64,000 nt of DNA from Campylorhamphus procurvoides (GCA_013396655.1 WBMV01008396.1:558001-622000); one strand, 5' to 3'. Counted from the first letter of the stretch, positions 14,580-29,423 are shown. Made by a program: numbers and translations. The notes: generated by a model not told the origin, from the sequence alone.

Positions 14580-14813
14580 ATGCTAATATTGCCCTTCCTA
14601 AGAGTAATCAACAAGCTTTATGCAAATGTCAGTAAATGGGATCACTAACAACAGCAATAGCTACCAGATGGCTTTTCAATGGGCTTTTTTTTTTTTCCTG
14701 TTTCTGAGATCTGAATAATGCAATGCTTTCACACGTGATTTAATATAGTACTGCTTCTATCAGGCGCATGCCAATTTTTCTAGCACACTGAGGGACATTT
14801 ATTGCATTTGCAT
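14580..14813. promoter_or_regulatory. Candidate POU-factor octamer cluster in intron 2
   Basis: ATGCTAAT (14580-14587), ATGCAAAT (14620-14627) and the reverse octamer ATTTGCAT (14806-14813) fall within 235 bp. POU-domain factors of the Oct and Brn families bind this octamer. The motif matches are direct observation; a role as an enhancer is inference only, and octamers occur by chance in AT-rich DNA. Confidence 0.3.
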
Positions 14814-17107
14814 TATTCTTCACTTAAACAGTATCTTGGAATATCATCTTGCCTTTAGGTTGCTCTTTCATATCGTACCTTTAAAAATTCATTGATATTT
14901 CATCTATATTCAACTTCAACAGTATGTTTTACTAAGAGGTCTAAACAGGCTATTTTTGATTCAGTGCCTGCCTGCTCACTAATAGACATAATAATGAACG
15001 ACAAAAATGAGTCAAATGCTTAAACCTCATTGTTAAAGCTCTGCTTTGAAGCCATCATAATAAAATGAACCATTTTATGTTAACCTTTAGCCTTTGATTC
15101 TGAACTAAAGCACCTGTGAGCAAAAATGTAGTTGTCTGTATTGCAAATTGATGAAGTGAAAAGCTATTAATCGGAAGATTACACAGATTTTGATACAGCC
15201 TGACCAGTTACAAATAAAGAGTTGCATTCTTATCTAGGATGGAAGAGGGAGAAATTAATTTATGCAATCTATTCAATATATCTAACCAATAGCATGTTGT
15301 CATTCTAACTTCAGCTATTATAGCGTAACAAGAATTAGCAACATAACATTAGGGATAGCAAACCCCAGCTAAAGGCTTAAGGTAGTTAGTTAGTAGTAGT
15401 TAGTAGAAGCTTAAAGTAGCTTCAGGAAAGACTTCACAATTTAAATATCTCAGAAGAAATTTCTCTGCTCTGTACATCTTCCCTCAGGAACGGGGAGAAA
15501 CCATTCCATTCTATTCCACAGGTCAGCATGTGCTGGATTCAGGAAGTGGTTAAATTTGGAAGGAGAGAAGAAGAAGAGAATGAAGGTGGCAGAATTAAAG
15601 ATCAAGCCATTATTCACTGTTGGCTGAGATGGAATGGAAAGAATAGTCTCTCTCAAAACCTTCTTTAATCCATCATCTCAAACGCTAGAATAACAACTCA
15701 AAAATACACTGATAAAATTAGAGGTTTGCCTCTTTCTTCTACCATACAGTCTCCTCTGCAAATACACCACCTTCTTAGGCATAAATGTTTAGCCTACAAT
15801 ATTTTTCATAAATCAAAGCATCTTCAATGAACAAACTGTGTGTATTTCTGTACAAATATTGATACTTTTTTCATACCTTACAAGAATCTACTTTAGAATT
15901 GCTCATTTGTCAAAAAAAAATTAAAAAGTTAGCAATATTAAGTCTGTGTGTTATAGTGAAAAAAATACAATAAGTTCTAAACCGAGATTTTTAATTGTAT
16001 TAAATTTCACTTTTAAGATGTATTTCATGTACATTCATCACAACATGACAGCTTTTCATTATGTATCACTTCTAATGTTGCATCGAATGTTTTTATTCTT
16101 AGCTGACTATAACACCAAAAATCCCTTAGTGTATAAAGCTTTCAGTGTTCAGTACTTCAGAGAGGCATATTGGGACCAAATCACTTGGCAGATTTATTTT
16201 GAAAATCCATCATAAGAAACACAGGCTGACCTCAAATTCTTTCACCCTTCTTGTTCTCTTGTTAAGGATAACATCCATATGGCATTAACTCTTCAATTTA
16301 TAAAAAAAATGTTTTTAAAGAACATGTAACACAGTGCAAAATTCAGTCCTACTGAGTTTGACACCAAGCTTTGTATTTTATCTTGTAAGTATATATTTAA
16401 CCTTTGGGGTTTTTAGCTTCCTATGTGGTAGCAAAGCTGCAGGGAAAACTTGTGTCTGTTGCCATCGACTTGCATGTCAAGCAATCTGAAAACTTGTTTT
16501 TTTCTGAGAATCAAAGATTTGAAAATTTAGCAAAAATGTTCAAAATTACTTTTGTCTTCTAATCCTTCTTTAAACAAAGAGAAAATGGCTGAACTCAGGC
16601 CTAAACATTCACCCAATAGCATGATTTAATATTTAGCCTTATATAACCATGCTGACATAACATGCACAAAATTACAGCTACTACTCTTTTGAAGTCCATA
16701 CATGATTACCTATATAAAGGCATTTGTGGAGATGCACTTAAGCCACTGAATGCCTAAAACTGAATTCCAGGTTCACTAGAATTTGAAGGAACTTGGCATT
16801 TTGCTGGATAAAGTCTGGTGTTATTGTTTTCTCACTGCAAAGGAGCTAGTCTCAGAAACACTCTAGTCACAATGGTCAGCAAAATTTGTTTTAGATTAAA
16901 ATATTTAAGGAAGTAGATTTGAGATAGGGGAGGAGTAGGTACAAATGTGACAATGTAACTTTCAAGCAGTTCTCAATACAGCCTTCAATAAAGCAGTTCT
17001 TTAATGTCAGCCACAATAATGCCACAGTCTCGTTCCATGGTTTCGTTGGATAGACATTTTTTCAGGTACATAAACTAACGAGTCTTAGTTCCTCATCAAA
17101 AATATTA

Positions 17108-17362
<255 letters not shown>

Positions 17363-19202
17363 CTAATCAAACTTTTGGAATAGATTCTGAAATATTTAAT
17401 TGAATAAATGTGATACAGTGTAACTCAGGATTTTGGTGACATTTGAGCCAGACATTAGCTAAACTAGCAAAAATCAGAACTTACCTTAAGGAAACCTGTT
17501 GGGTTTTTACTATGCAATATTCATTTTACTGTTGTGAATAAAAGAATTGTGGCAATATACGCTAAGTACATTATTTAGAAGCAAAATAGGAGAGGGATGA
17601 AGAATATTTTTGGTTTTGTAAATTTCTTGCCTCTTACAACCCATTTCTCATGACAGAATGGAGGTGTTAACTTTTTTCCTGCAGTTGGCCCTTTGAATTC
17701 CTGGTGAGAGCCCTAGAGGCAAATGCTCAAATAATATTAATTTAAAAGCACAAGCCCTAACCACTGATATAAAATGTGACTAAAATTTATTGAAAGATTA
17801 GTCATTTAAAACTCAGAATGAGGCAATGATGGGAAAGGCAGACTCTTAAGAAAAAATTAGAAATCTAGGGAAATGATCCAAACTCATTAAACATAGAATG
17901 TGTATATAATCAGTAACTAATATTAGCAATACTTCAGAAGCTAAAGCAAAAGAAACTTGGATACCACTCAGGTGAAAATAAGCCTACTGCACTTTAAAAG
18001 TTAAAAAAAATGACCATGTTTATTTGCACAATAATAGAATATGAATATGAAAGGCAACCTACTACTTTTGAAGTCAATGAAGTGTTCTGTTCAGGGAAAG
18101 GCATTCTGATAAGATTTTGTACTGCTAAGACTTACAGAATCTATACATTGCAATTTAAGCTGTGACATATAGGAGGATACTATTTGGTTTTGGGGAGAAT
18201 ATTTAAAAATTGCTGCAGAAATATAAAAGTCAATGAATAAATTATAAGTATAGATATTCAGAGATAATGAGAAATTTCCATAAACATAATGAAAATTAAG
18301 ACAGATTTCATAGGCTTTCCTAAGGCATCTGGAAAGAAGTTATTCAAACATATTTTAATAAAGCAGTATCACAGAAACAGTTGTGAAAAAGAATATGCCC
18401 TAAGATACAATGGGCTAATAAAACATTATAGCATCTTTATTCTCCTGAAATTTTAAAACTGGAAGATTTCTGTAACTTCAAGGTGTCTGAAGCACCATAT
18501 AATCTTCCTTCTTCCTGTATTTTTCATTCTGTCAATTTCCAAATTCTTGAGGCAGGGAATTCCTTGTCAAAGATGCCACTACTTTCAGCATAAGAAAAAA
18601 ATGAAAATTAAATTTTATTTTGATCTCTCATATCTAGGTAATTCCAAAGGTTAGTGACAGTCTACCACATAGTAAGACAATTTTATGAAGATGACAGAGG
18701 CTCCATCTCCTGTGAGTGGCAATGGTGTGTGACTGCCCACATGCACCATTCAGTGGTTTCTTCCCTCACTCACTGGTTCTCTGTCCCTGTGATAAAAGTA
18801 CCCCCTGAAAAGCTCGGAGCATATGCTCTGTCTGTTTCAGAGTATATTTCCATTCCTAAGGAAAACAGAGGTAAAATACCCTGTTTCTGTTGTTCTGTGA
18901 TTAAGAATATTTTGCTAGAAGGAAGGAAAACATCTTCTATTTCCTGCTCTTGAATATTTTCATATTTTACACTAGGTAGACACTGAATTAAAAATAAGAA
19001 CCCTAGAGGAATATAAATTAGACCATATATTTGAAGTTTCCTAGCTGTTCCCTAACCTGTAGGTTGTCAAACTTCCACTGGGTTCCTTTCATTTCAGTTT
19101 TATGCTACTTCTGCCTCTCTGCTCAAGCAGCAGGGGAATGATGCCTTAGGGTTTTCATGAATTTGTAGATTTTTATACTTCTAGGTAGTTTNTCCCCTTC
19201 CC

Positions 19203-19924
19203 TGAAAAGGCAGGGGCGGTGGGGGGGAGGGGGGAGAGCACTGAAGAGCTCTGCTTGTAAAAGAGGGTTTTCCCTCCCTTGATCTCCTGAGTTGCGGAGA
19301 AAAGATGTTTCCCCTCCCTTGTTCTCCTGGGCCAGACCTCAAGAACATCGAGTCCTGCTTGAAGGAAGATGAGACCTGTAATGGGAACTGGGTACCAGCA
19401 TGAGCACCTGGGGTAGCTGAGCTGCAGAGAAGCAGCTGCAAAAGGGAGTTTCTCCCTTGTTTATAGTGGGTTGAGGTGAGATGACTTGGGCCCAGTTGTT
19501 GCAAGAGTCAGAGTTCCCTGGCTGTGGGTGAAAGAGTCTTTCACCTGGGAGGGGCAGGTTGTTGTCCCTTGTTTGCTTCTGTAAGACATGACAGAGTGGC
19601 TCAGGGGTTGGCTGGATACATGTCCAGCTGGAAATGAAATGAAAGGGATGCCTTTTGGATTAATTTATTCTGCATGTTTGAAGCAGTGGTGCTTGGAAAA
19701 GAACTCTCATGGTATTCCTGAGGCCATGAGTTCAACCTAGCACCGGTCTTTTCTATCTGTTACTTGTCAACACGTTCTATACTCTTTCATACTCTTTTAT
19801 ACTTTTATACTCCTTTATATTCTGTACCCCAAAACCCATGACTAAAAGAACTCTTCTCTACTTTACCCACATAAAGTTGTCTTGGAAAGTTTTTTCCCCC
19901 CTCCTTAAGGCAACAGGAGAAACA
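19203..19924 (+). mobile_element. GC-rich LTR-like element (possible solo LTR)
   Basis: Composition changes sharply at about 19.2 kb from AT-rich unique DNA to a GC-richer stretch with repeated motifs (for example CTCCCTTGATCTCCTG and CTCCCTTGTTCTCCTG at 19274-19330). This is followed by a T-rich part with about five degenerate TATACTCTTT units (19780-19826) and a CATAAA near 19870. If the ends are set at TG (19203) and CA (19924), the block is 722 bp and is flanked by TCCC on both sides (19199-19202 and 19925-19928), as for a solo LTR. These ends were chosen by eye and a 4-bp repeat can arise by chance. The single N at 19192 lies just outside. I do not recognise a named family. A reverse-strand open frame over the first 300 bp has no protein character. 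Confidence 0.45.
19213..19234 (+). other. G-quadruplex motif at the start of the LTR-like block
   Basis: The run GGGG, CGGT, seven G, A, six G satisfies a four-tract G-quadruplex pattern. It lies 10 bp inside the left end proposed for the LTR-like element. Confidence 0.75.
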
Positions 19925-22900
19925 TCCCATAGTTAAATATTTTGGATACTGGCAGGTGTAGGTTCATCTTCACCTTCACAGAAAGAGACTCAAATCAACT
20001 GGTTCTCAAAAGTGTGCCATGCTCTACTAATATGCGAAATGACTGAAAATGTTGGGCTCTTCGGTTGTGAATACAGCTGTTAGTTTTGGCCAATCTAATA
20101 CTGCACACAGAGCACACCACTATTTTTTAACTGAACATCTAAAGAGTTTAAATTGAACTCACACTAAGCGGAGCAGGACCTTAGACACACATTTGCATTC
20201 TGAATATCAGAACAGTGAAAGAACAGATCCTCATTCTCCATCCAGATGGAGAGAGCTTGTAAGTGCGCTTGGGATAGCTATGTGACAGATATCTTCAGGA
20301 TTCTCAGCAAAGACATATAAATGAGTTCAAGCATTCACAGAAATGGGAAGTTTTAAACAATGCTTTTTCCATTGTTGCACCAGAAGTAGAAGCTTATTTG
20401 GCTTAAACTGCCTTGGTCTTACCATTATACTCCTATATTTGTTGCTGAGTATGTAAATAACAGGGGAAAATCCCCAAAATTTTGAGTATTTTTAAGGTCA
20501 ATGCATGTAAATCCGTTGGCTTGATACTGGGAAACAAGCCACAAATTACATTGCATTTTTTTATCAAATGGAGAGGAAAACAATAAAAAGAATCAGTTTT
20601 CCAGCTGAGGTATACTCAACTATAAAGGGATCCAGACTCAACTATAAAGTGGTATCCAGAAGTTATTATAGCATATTGTGTCATGCTGTTACCTCCCAAG
20701 AAGGCTGTTCTTTACTGCTACTGTGCTTTATATTCAGGACAGCCTTACTAATAATCAAATTGAGGAATGCACTTCATGCCTTCAGATAAACAAACAGAAG
20801 AGTCATAAATCTTGCTATTGATATGTGGACAAGCCCCAAAACAATGCCTATCTCTGTCTAACAGCTTGAGAAATGCAGGTGTTGTGATTTGTCTTATTTT
20901 CAACAGAGCTTATAGACCCATGATAGAGAGAAACATCAGTTCTCAAATACAAGCACAAGCACTTCCTAGAGGAAATGGCTGAAATTCTAGTACTACCTCA
21001 AAACAGGATCAGAAAACTTCAGGGTAGTAAAAAATTGTGTATATAAGTCTTAGCTTGCTTTAATTGTGTCATTCATGACTTCTTCATTTACAGTTTCTCT
21101 CTGCCTTATAATAGGGGAATATGTCATCACATATCTACAGCCCAATCTGTAGCTCCTGGTGTTTTATTGACTATGTACAGTAGGTGACTGCTGTAGAGCT
21201 GAGCACTTCAAGTTTTTACTGTCACAATAACTACTTAGCTAAAGCCCACTAGATTTTCAGTAGTGATCAACACCTGAAGAATTGTAGCAGAGGACTGTTT
21301 AAGACATGCCAATTCAAGCCAAATATGCAAGAGCAGTTGAAAAACATTCTTTTAATACTGTCACTTTGTAGTGACATCTGTGATAATTTAATTTCTTATT
21401 AATCTTTTACCAAGATTTGTTAAGCTTTTACCAAACCCGAAGTCCACTAAGGTTTTTCATCAGGTGTCACTATTGAGAAAAACATTTATATGATCAAGTT
21501 CTTTAACAAATAGGAAATATTCAATCATTAATGTAACACTGATACAATAGCACAAACCATTGCAGGGGGTGGGAGGTGGGGGGAAAGACAATATTTTACC
21601 AAAAAGAACATGTCCTTACTATTTTCCAAGAAAAAAAGAAAAGAAAATCTGAAATAGTATAACATGGAATGGTTCAACTTTCCATTTCTATTCTACAACA
21701 TGGTCAAATTTGAAGATCACCATCTTTGTGTTTTACATTATCATCTCCATGCAGAAAATACAAAACTGCTTAACTACACAAAAAAACTGAATAAATACAA
21801 GTGCCAAAACAAGTTATTAGGAAATCTCTCCTCCTCTTACTTATAGAGAACTCTTGAAACAGTTATGCCGTGAAAACTGAGCTATTCCTACCTACTTGGA
21901 AAAATCCACATTCAAGCAAGACTCAAAAGTATCCCAGTAAGACTACAAACAAGCAAATAGCAAATCCAGCTAATACCAAACCAAAGAACTTCTCTTTTGT
22001 TTCTAGTATAGTCATAAGTTTGTTTCAGTAGAAATGAATGCTATTTAATTCCAGCTACAGGCTATTTTTCAATTTGTGCCCTCTGAAAAATTAAACCATT
22101 AAACATATAACAGAGAGCAACATTACCTCAGATCATAATCTATCAAGTCAGTCGAAATAGAGCTTACAGACTACTTAAAATTACTTAGGCTAAAATAACT
22201 GGCTTTTAATAACATTGCAAGTGTATCAATTATATACACAGAATTAAAAGTTCCATGGTTTTCAAATGTCAAGATAAACAAAGTAATTAAAATAAAACAT
22301 TTTTCACATTAACAAAATTATGGAAACAATAACATTAACCATAGTTTTAATTTTAACTCTTTCTTGCATGAAGAGATAAAATCAATTTTCTTTTCCTTCT
22401 AGTATCAAACCAACTTGATAGAGATCTTGCACATACACACGTTATTAATAATATTTTTTAACATTATAGCCATATTATCATTATTATGCACCAATCTGCA
22501 CAAATTTACCAATGGTTATGGAGGCCTTTATTAATACATTATAAAAATGAGCATCAGTCACATATGGCGGAAACACTATTTTTTTAAATGATACAGTGAC
22601 TTTTTCAATATAATAGTGTAAATCTGTATCTTAAATAACATTAAAAATGTGACTGAGAGCCTGGAGAAAATTACCCAATAACAATTATTCACATCATTTT
22701 ACTTTGAAAGTATACAAATATATTTAAATTTTATTAATATATTTAAAGAAAGATCTATAGGACTGAAATATTTTATTTCTTTTTCCTCACCTCAGATCAT
22801 TTCTTTGAACCTAGGATAACTGTGGTGCCCGGATCTAATTCCAATGTGACAAATACAAATCTCTTATTTTGATTGAGTAATTCTCATTCAGAAAACATAA

Positions 22901-25705
22901 ACTTTTAGACAGTCTTTGTTTAATAAACTAGAAAATTTGTGAGAAAGGAGTAACTGGTATCTGTGATAAGCAACTTTCCTAAGGTGCCTTAAAACAGAAT
23001 TCAAGAAATGATATCAGGGATTATACTATTAAAATATATGTTTATACCCCATATGTTCCAAATTTGAAATTGACCTTTTGGTAATCAGAGCCAATGATAA
23101 GGTGAAGAGGAAAGAATAGCTCAAGAACATATTATTGAGAGTTCAATGGACAGTAGTATGCTATAGATATTTACAGAGATGGAAGTGATGGCTTTCTGGA
23201 AGTATGAAGGGACTACACTTCTCCAACAGAGGTATACCCAGAAGGCAGTGAAGAGGCTCATCTGAAAAACTTGATATCACTGACATGGCATGTATGGTAC
23301 TGAAAGCAGGAGTCATGGTAGGTGCTGTGCTACAGTGACTGATCAAGGCAGCTGGCTCAAGGCATTTTAGCCCTAATCAAGCATGCTATGCACTGTACTG
23401 ATAATCCTCTTTCAGATTCTGTTATGGATTTGAAAGCTACAGAGATGGTTCAAAGACCTCCTTACAGGTTGACAGCTTAGGCTTATGCTTCCTATAAATG
23501 CAGAACAAAATTACATCTTAACCACTTATTTCTGTCTGGAACAGGATTTAAGAAACTGAATCACTTCAGTCAAGACGTTAGAAATGAATGAAAAATTTTC
23601 TTTACAACTTTTTCCATGAAGTAATGTAGTTTATAGAATTATATAGGTTTAGAATACAATAGTGTGATCTGTACTATACTCTGTTTTTATTATTCCTTTT
23701 CAAAATTATATTGAAAGCTTTCTGAATTTCATGACAGGGAAAGGTTTAAAAGGATCACTTGACAAAGAAAATGCTGTTTCTTTGACTTTGAAGCTGGTAT
23801 TGTGTGGATAAGCCACTGTGGGAAAAGACATTACACTTCAGCAGTATCCTTTATCCATTCTGAGTGTATATAGGGTTTGGAGGAGGGAAGCAGGATCTGG
23901 AATTTCTGGGCTTTACTTTCATTGCTGCTCATTGTCTGCATGACCTTGGACAAGAAGATTTTCTTAAAAATCATTTTTTTTTTAATACCTCCAACACTGC
24001 AATAGAGGCACAATTATTGGAAAATTTAACATGTTTAGAAATGAGATATAATTTCTGTCAATCACATTCATAGAATCAGTGTACGAAGGCCTGATCAAAA
24101 AATCCTGCAAATTTTGCACTGTAAAACGCATGGAACTCTTACCTTCAGCATCTAAGTTATCCTTCGATTGATATTTTAATGCAGTTGCATGAAACTGGCA
24201 ACTTTAAGGCATGCTTTTCCTAAAAGGATTTGAATTATCCACTGATATAAGACAAATAAGACTGTATATTCTCTGCTTGCGCATTAAATAAGGGGGTAAA
24301 TAACAAGTCAATGTTAGGTTTAAGCTGATACTGTCCAATGAAGTATCTCAACAGAATGAGTATAATTTGTTTTTCTTAAATGTAGGGAAATAAAGAATAA
24401 TATGAGGAAATAGAAAGTGGATCTCATTTGAACAAAAGTTTGCTTATCTTATAAAAGTGGTGAAAAAAGTTTTAAAAGGTAAGTACATAAAAATAAGTAA
24501 ATTCAAAATTGTTTTAAATGTAATTGGATGCATTCTAACATCTCATTTAAGTCAGATGTGACAAACACACATTAGAATCTTACCTTTCATCAGCACAGTT
24601 CCAAAAATGCTTTGAAAAGCAATAAATAAAATAGAGCTTAAAAATCATTACTAGGCTGGACTATGCAGCATACTTATAAAATGTTGCTTCTGATAGAATA
24701 TCTGTTTATAAATATTGCTCCTTTCAGTCAGAATATCAATAGAGCATGAGTAAAGATGACAGACAAAATGATGACACCTGAATATGTTCGTCTACAATGT
24801 TAGAATGTGCAAAGTGTAAGATTTCTTCCCACTTTAAGGGGTATACGTTACCTTCCTCTGACATATTAAGCAATTTGTTACAGAATACACCTGATAATTT
24901 CAATCCAATTATCTCATTCACATAATATTTAGTCTCTCATGGTTCACAGCAACAAAAGGAAACAAAATAATAAATTAATTCTGACTACAAAAATGTCTTC
25001 AGGAGATTTTATTAAAATATGCTTTTCATTACTTTGGCTAACAAAATGTTCTAAACTGACTTAAAAAAACATGTTTATTTCCTTTCCTTGTTCATTGTTT
25101 TTTTTTTTCAAGAAGCAGTCAATACCCAGAAAAATGTTCCTCAGTATCCATGAAGAAAACCTTTTTCTCTAAAACTTTTTCAAAGATGATAATATTCAAA
25201 CTTAAATGTTTAGATTTTACATATATAGTCCTACATTGGTCCTTGTGAGTCTTACATCTATTTGTAGGCTACTTACTGAGCAGTTACAATCTCCCAATTT
25301 GGCTACTTATGAATTTGAAGATATACAAGTCATAGACCCTTTCATTTCATTCTAGAAAGAGTCATAAAATATATTAAAGCACTGACGAAACCAGTTCCCC
25401 AATCTCATCATTCGGACCATAGATGAATGCTAGCAATATTACATTAGGCCAGGACTTTCCATCACTGCATGCTATTTGCCTCCTCAAACATTGGTTTCTG
25501 TCTGAAATCACATTTGAGAAACCAAACTGTACACAGACAATGAAAGAAATTGCATCCAGGTTTTCATTTGCTTTCAAAATAAAAGTGACTCACAGGAAAT
25601 AAATAGAGATTTAAAAAAGTAATTGTATTTTGAACTTAATTCCTACAAAGTTTTGCTATTTAATACTAATGCGTCCACATGCAAAAGCTGGGGAAAATAA
25701 CTTTG

Positions 25706-25800
25706 GACTTTTGTTTGTTTTGGTTGTTTGGTGTTTTGTTTTGGGATTTTTGTTTGGTTGGGGTTTTTGGTTTTTTTTTTCCTTTGTTCCATTTTGTTTT
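25706..25800 (+). repeat. GTTT/GGTTTTT low-complexity tract
   Basis: This G/T-only region of about 95 bp has irregular TTGTTTG and GGTTTTT units, ending in a T10 run. It yields a phenylalanine/tryptophan/valine-rich chance open frame. It is the opposite strand orientation to the AAAC tracts at 3.9, 5.6 and 33.5 kb. Confidence 0.9.
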
Positions 25801-25999
25801 AATAAGGTAAACAAGAGTCAGAAAGAATGTCAAATCTACTGCAGTGTTTCAGGCAGGGCTTAGAAAAGTTGGACATCTAATTTCTCCAAAGAAATTCACA
25901 GAGACCGTGGCTTAACAGTTACCGATATCACTTCACAATTCCTGGAAAGTAGAAAGGTTGGCCTGGAACTGTAAACATTTGAGAACGTACAGATTATAT

Positions 26000-26021
26000 T
26001 TCTTATACTGCAGTATAAGAA
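26000..26021. repeat. 22-bp perfect palindrome
   Basis: The half-site TTCTTATACTG is followed without spacer by its reverse complement CAGTATAAGAA. It lies in intron 1 with no recognised element around it. Confidence 0.95.
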
Positions 26022-29000
26022 CCTCATGCTAGGATCCTCCAGCATATAAAGATGAAAAGGACTTGAACTTCACAGAATTCAGAAGACTCTTTAATTGGTA
26101 AAAGCTCAAAGCACACCTTACATGAAAAGACAACTTCTAGGAAATATACTGCTTCCTATTATACGGTTGTGAACTTTTTTCAAGCAAACATGTTAAAGCA
26201 TTGCCTATAAAACAGAAAACAAATTCCATTATGTGCACAGAATGATGTCCTAACCAGCAGACAGTGCACTTCCATATAACATAATTTTCAACTTAGATTG
26301 AAGACAGGAATTTTCAGTCTGCAAGATCCAGAAAACAAGAGTTAGCCTTAAATTATCATACATTTCTATATATGTCTGCTAGTTATGAGCCAACCCACAA
26401 TTTCTAGATCATTTGCTTCTTATCCAGTATATTTCTTGCAGAAAATACTTAAATAGGAGTGAAAGTCAGGGTCAGGACTCAGATTTTCTTCCTGAATAAT
26501 CTACAGTCCCAGCCTGTAGCTTCCAATTTGCCTCCTTATTTCTTTGCTTCCTTCTACAAAAACAGTGCACCATACCAGACTGGTGTCTTATGGTCAGGTC
26601 ACCTTCTGCTTGCTCTTTCTGGTTAAGTAATTTCTAATGCATTTTCAACATCAAATATTAGCATGTGCTAGCCAGAAGCACCCTCAGAGTCAAATTCCAG
26701 TTATTCAGATAATTTGACTCACCCTGCTAAGACTAAGCGCGTAATTTAAAAGCAACAAAGCAAACACTGTAGGATCCAGCAAATGACAATCAAAAAATAT
26801 GCTTTCTTCTTTTTTTTTTTTTTAAGGAAAAAAAACAAATCCCAGATTCTCACTCTCAGGACATATAAAACCTCAAAATAAAAAAAACCCTTAATTTCCT
26901 CTTTCCAAAAAATATGAAGAAACAAAAACTTTTTTGAAATTACTCAAAAAATCTTAAAGTTGCAACATGTCATTAAAAAAAATGCATTTCTCTCTTAAAA
27001 TAAACTTTAAGAATACTCATTCTCGTGACTTTGGACATTAGAAAAAGCCAATAAAAGTTTATTTACAGTCTCAAAAGACTAGAACTTGAATTGCGCAAAT
27101 ACATACACACAAAAAAATGCCTGGCCTAAGGTCTCCCAAATGTTATGACCTCTCTTAAAGTAAGTGAAATTTCAATATGTGGACCCCTGTGCAGAATCTT
27201 CTTCAGAAGTGAAATGCTTAAACCAGCTCTAGAATTATGATTTTTTTTAATGTTTAATATTTAATGTTCAGGAGTTTGTAGATATCTAAGTGATTTAAAC
27301 ATGCTCAAAAGTTGTATTGCCATATTTTAATTCCTTTTCTCAGGATTTCCATAGATAGAATCCTTTAGTAAGCTGAAACAATTCTTGTTATCTAACTTAA
27401 TCAAGGAGAAGAGAAAAAAGACATAAGCACATATTTGGAGTTCATACATATATATGCACACACATCCATGTATGTGATGCAGAGTACCAAATATCATTCT
27501 ATGAGTGGTATGAACTGTATGTGTGAACAATTCTCTTTTTTTTAATACTTGTTAACAGTCATTTTTGGGGCTAATGAAATAGTGTTTAGAATTACGTTAA
27601 ATCCATTTGTTTATCAGGATCAGAGGCTGTGTGGTCTTGTTTTCTAAGGACTGTATATATGAGATAGAAAACAAAGATTTCTTTACCTGCATATGGCATT
27701 ATAACGTGAGAAAGACTAGCTTTTTCAGTTCCTTTTATATTTCAGGAAAATATTATCAAGTTTTAGCTTGCTACACCATGTTTGCATGTTACAATGTGTT
27801 ACATGTTACAGTGCATTAACTGGAACAGTTTATTGCTTCCCTTTTGCCCTCAAACCTATTGAAACATAGGTTTTCTTCAGCACTGCTTGGAGCATTTAGT
27901 CATCTTTTCATAGTGTTTCCTGACTGTGTTCCAATGAAACAGTTTGAAATCACTGCTATAAAAATGCTGTGATATCAGAAATAGTTATAATAATAAAAAA
28001 AAAAAAAACATTTAAAAAGCCCAAACTTCAAAATCAGACTGACAGAAGAGTTTTGAATGTGACAAACACTTTTTACTGGTATAACTAATAATGCTTACTT
28101 CAGTATTCGAATGTTTCCAAAAATGTTTACCTTAGAGAGTTGCTTAGAAATTCATAATCTTTTCATTCTCATCAATATCACTTTTGCCAAAAGCATTACT
28201 ACTACCCTGGTTAAAATTTGGTATGTGTTGCTGTGTAGCAATTTTCTGAAGACGAAGATGGGTTACCATTTAGAAGAATCTTCACTGTTTCTGTCCCTAA
28301 CGTACCAGCTGCTTGGATAGCACAAAACTGGTGTTTTGTATTCTCTCAATTATTACCTTTGTGAATCTTCAGCCACAGAANTTAGGTGTGGATGATATAA
28401 ATGCCAAGGAATAAAAAAGAGATGGCTCTTCGATGTTGTTATTAAGTGTTAGTGTGGATAAAAGAAGTTTAAAAAGAAACTTATTTTCAAAAGGAGAGAT
28501 ACTAGGTGTTTCTGCTACTAAACTGTGCAAATTTAATCCTAAAGTTTTAAAAATACATTGATTCAGATTTCTTGAACATGTCTATTTCATAAATTATGGG
28601 AATAGGGAAACATTAGATTTTGTAATGTGACCCAAGATTAATAACAATCTCAGTGTGACTTATGCAAACTAGCAGAAGAAATTTAGACGTCTTTCCAAAG
28701 AAAGGAACAAAATGTACGCTAGTGATTCCATAAATAACAAGAAAAATAAATGCAAATTATCTTCTAAATATGATGAAAACATTGCACAAATTTTGCCAGG
28801 GATTGATATTTCTAAAGTAATTCAATTAATGTGATAAATATCAATCAAATATATGCTAATTTATATGAAAGTTGAGTGCTTCAGAAACTAATCATTTATG
28901 GTAGACTCCCACAAAGTAGATTCCTGTGTGATCTTGAAGTAAACAAGCAAAAATGTTCAATGAAGTACAAGAGGTACAAGAGGGTCTGTTTCAGTATGCT

Positions 29001-29423
29001 ACATATCAGACACATTGATTCACATATCCAGTGATAAACCAGCAGTGTTTAATTTACAGCCTGCAGTATTTATTATTGGAAAGGCTGCAGGAAAGTGTTG
29101 TACACAAGCAGAAGGTAAAAACATTTGATCTGAAGCACAGAGAAACTTAATATCTTACAGTCCTCTCTCATTTGCAATTCATTTGACTGTCACTTGTGTT
29201 TCTTACTAATTATCCAATTATCTTTTCCATGATAGAGAAGGTGTTTATATTCCTAATGATTGAAATGTAATCTAGACGTGAAAATGATAATTCCACAGTA
29301 TATACTCTCACCCTGTTTCCATCTAAATCCCAAAATTCAGCACGGGTTGTATCCAGAATTTGGTTTCTATTGATCATCAATTATATGTAGATATTTTGTT
29401 TTACAGAGAGTCTAAATGTTAAG

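Noticed and set aside
19181..19504. 107-codon open frame on the - strand containing the ambiguous base
   Set aside because: It lies over the GC-rich LTR-like block, is low-complexity (Pro/Ser/Leu), and matches no protein I know.
21565..21583. Second G-rich run (GGGGGTGGGAGGTGGGGGG)
   Set aside because: Only three separated runs of at least three G unless the last six G are split without a loop; weaker than a canonical quadruplex motif.
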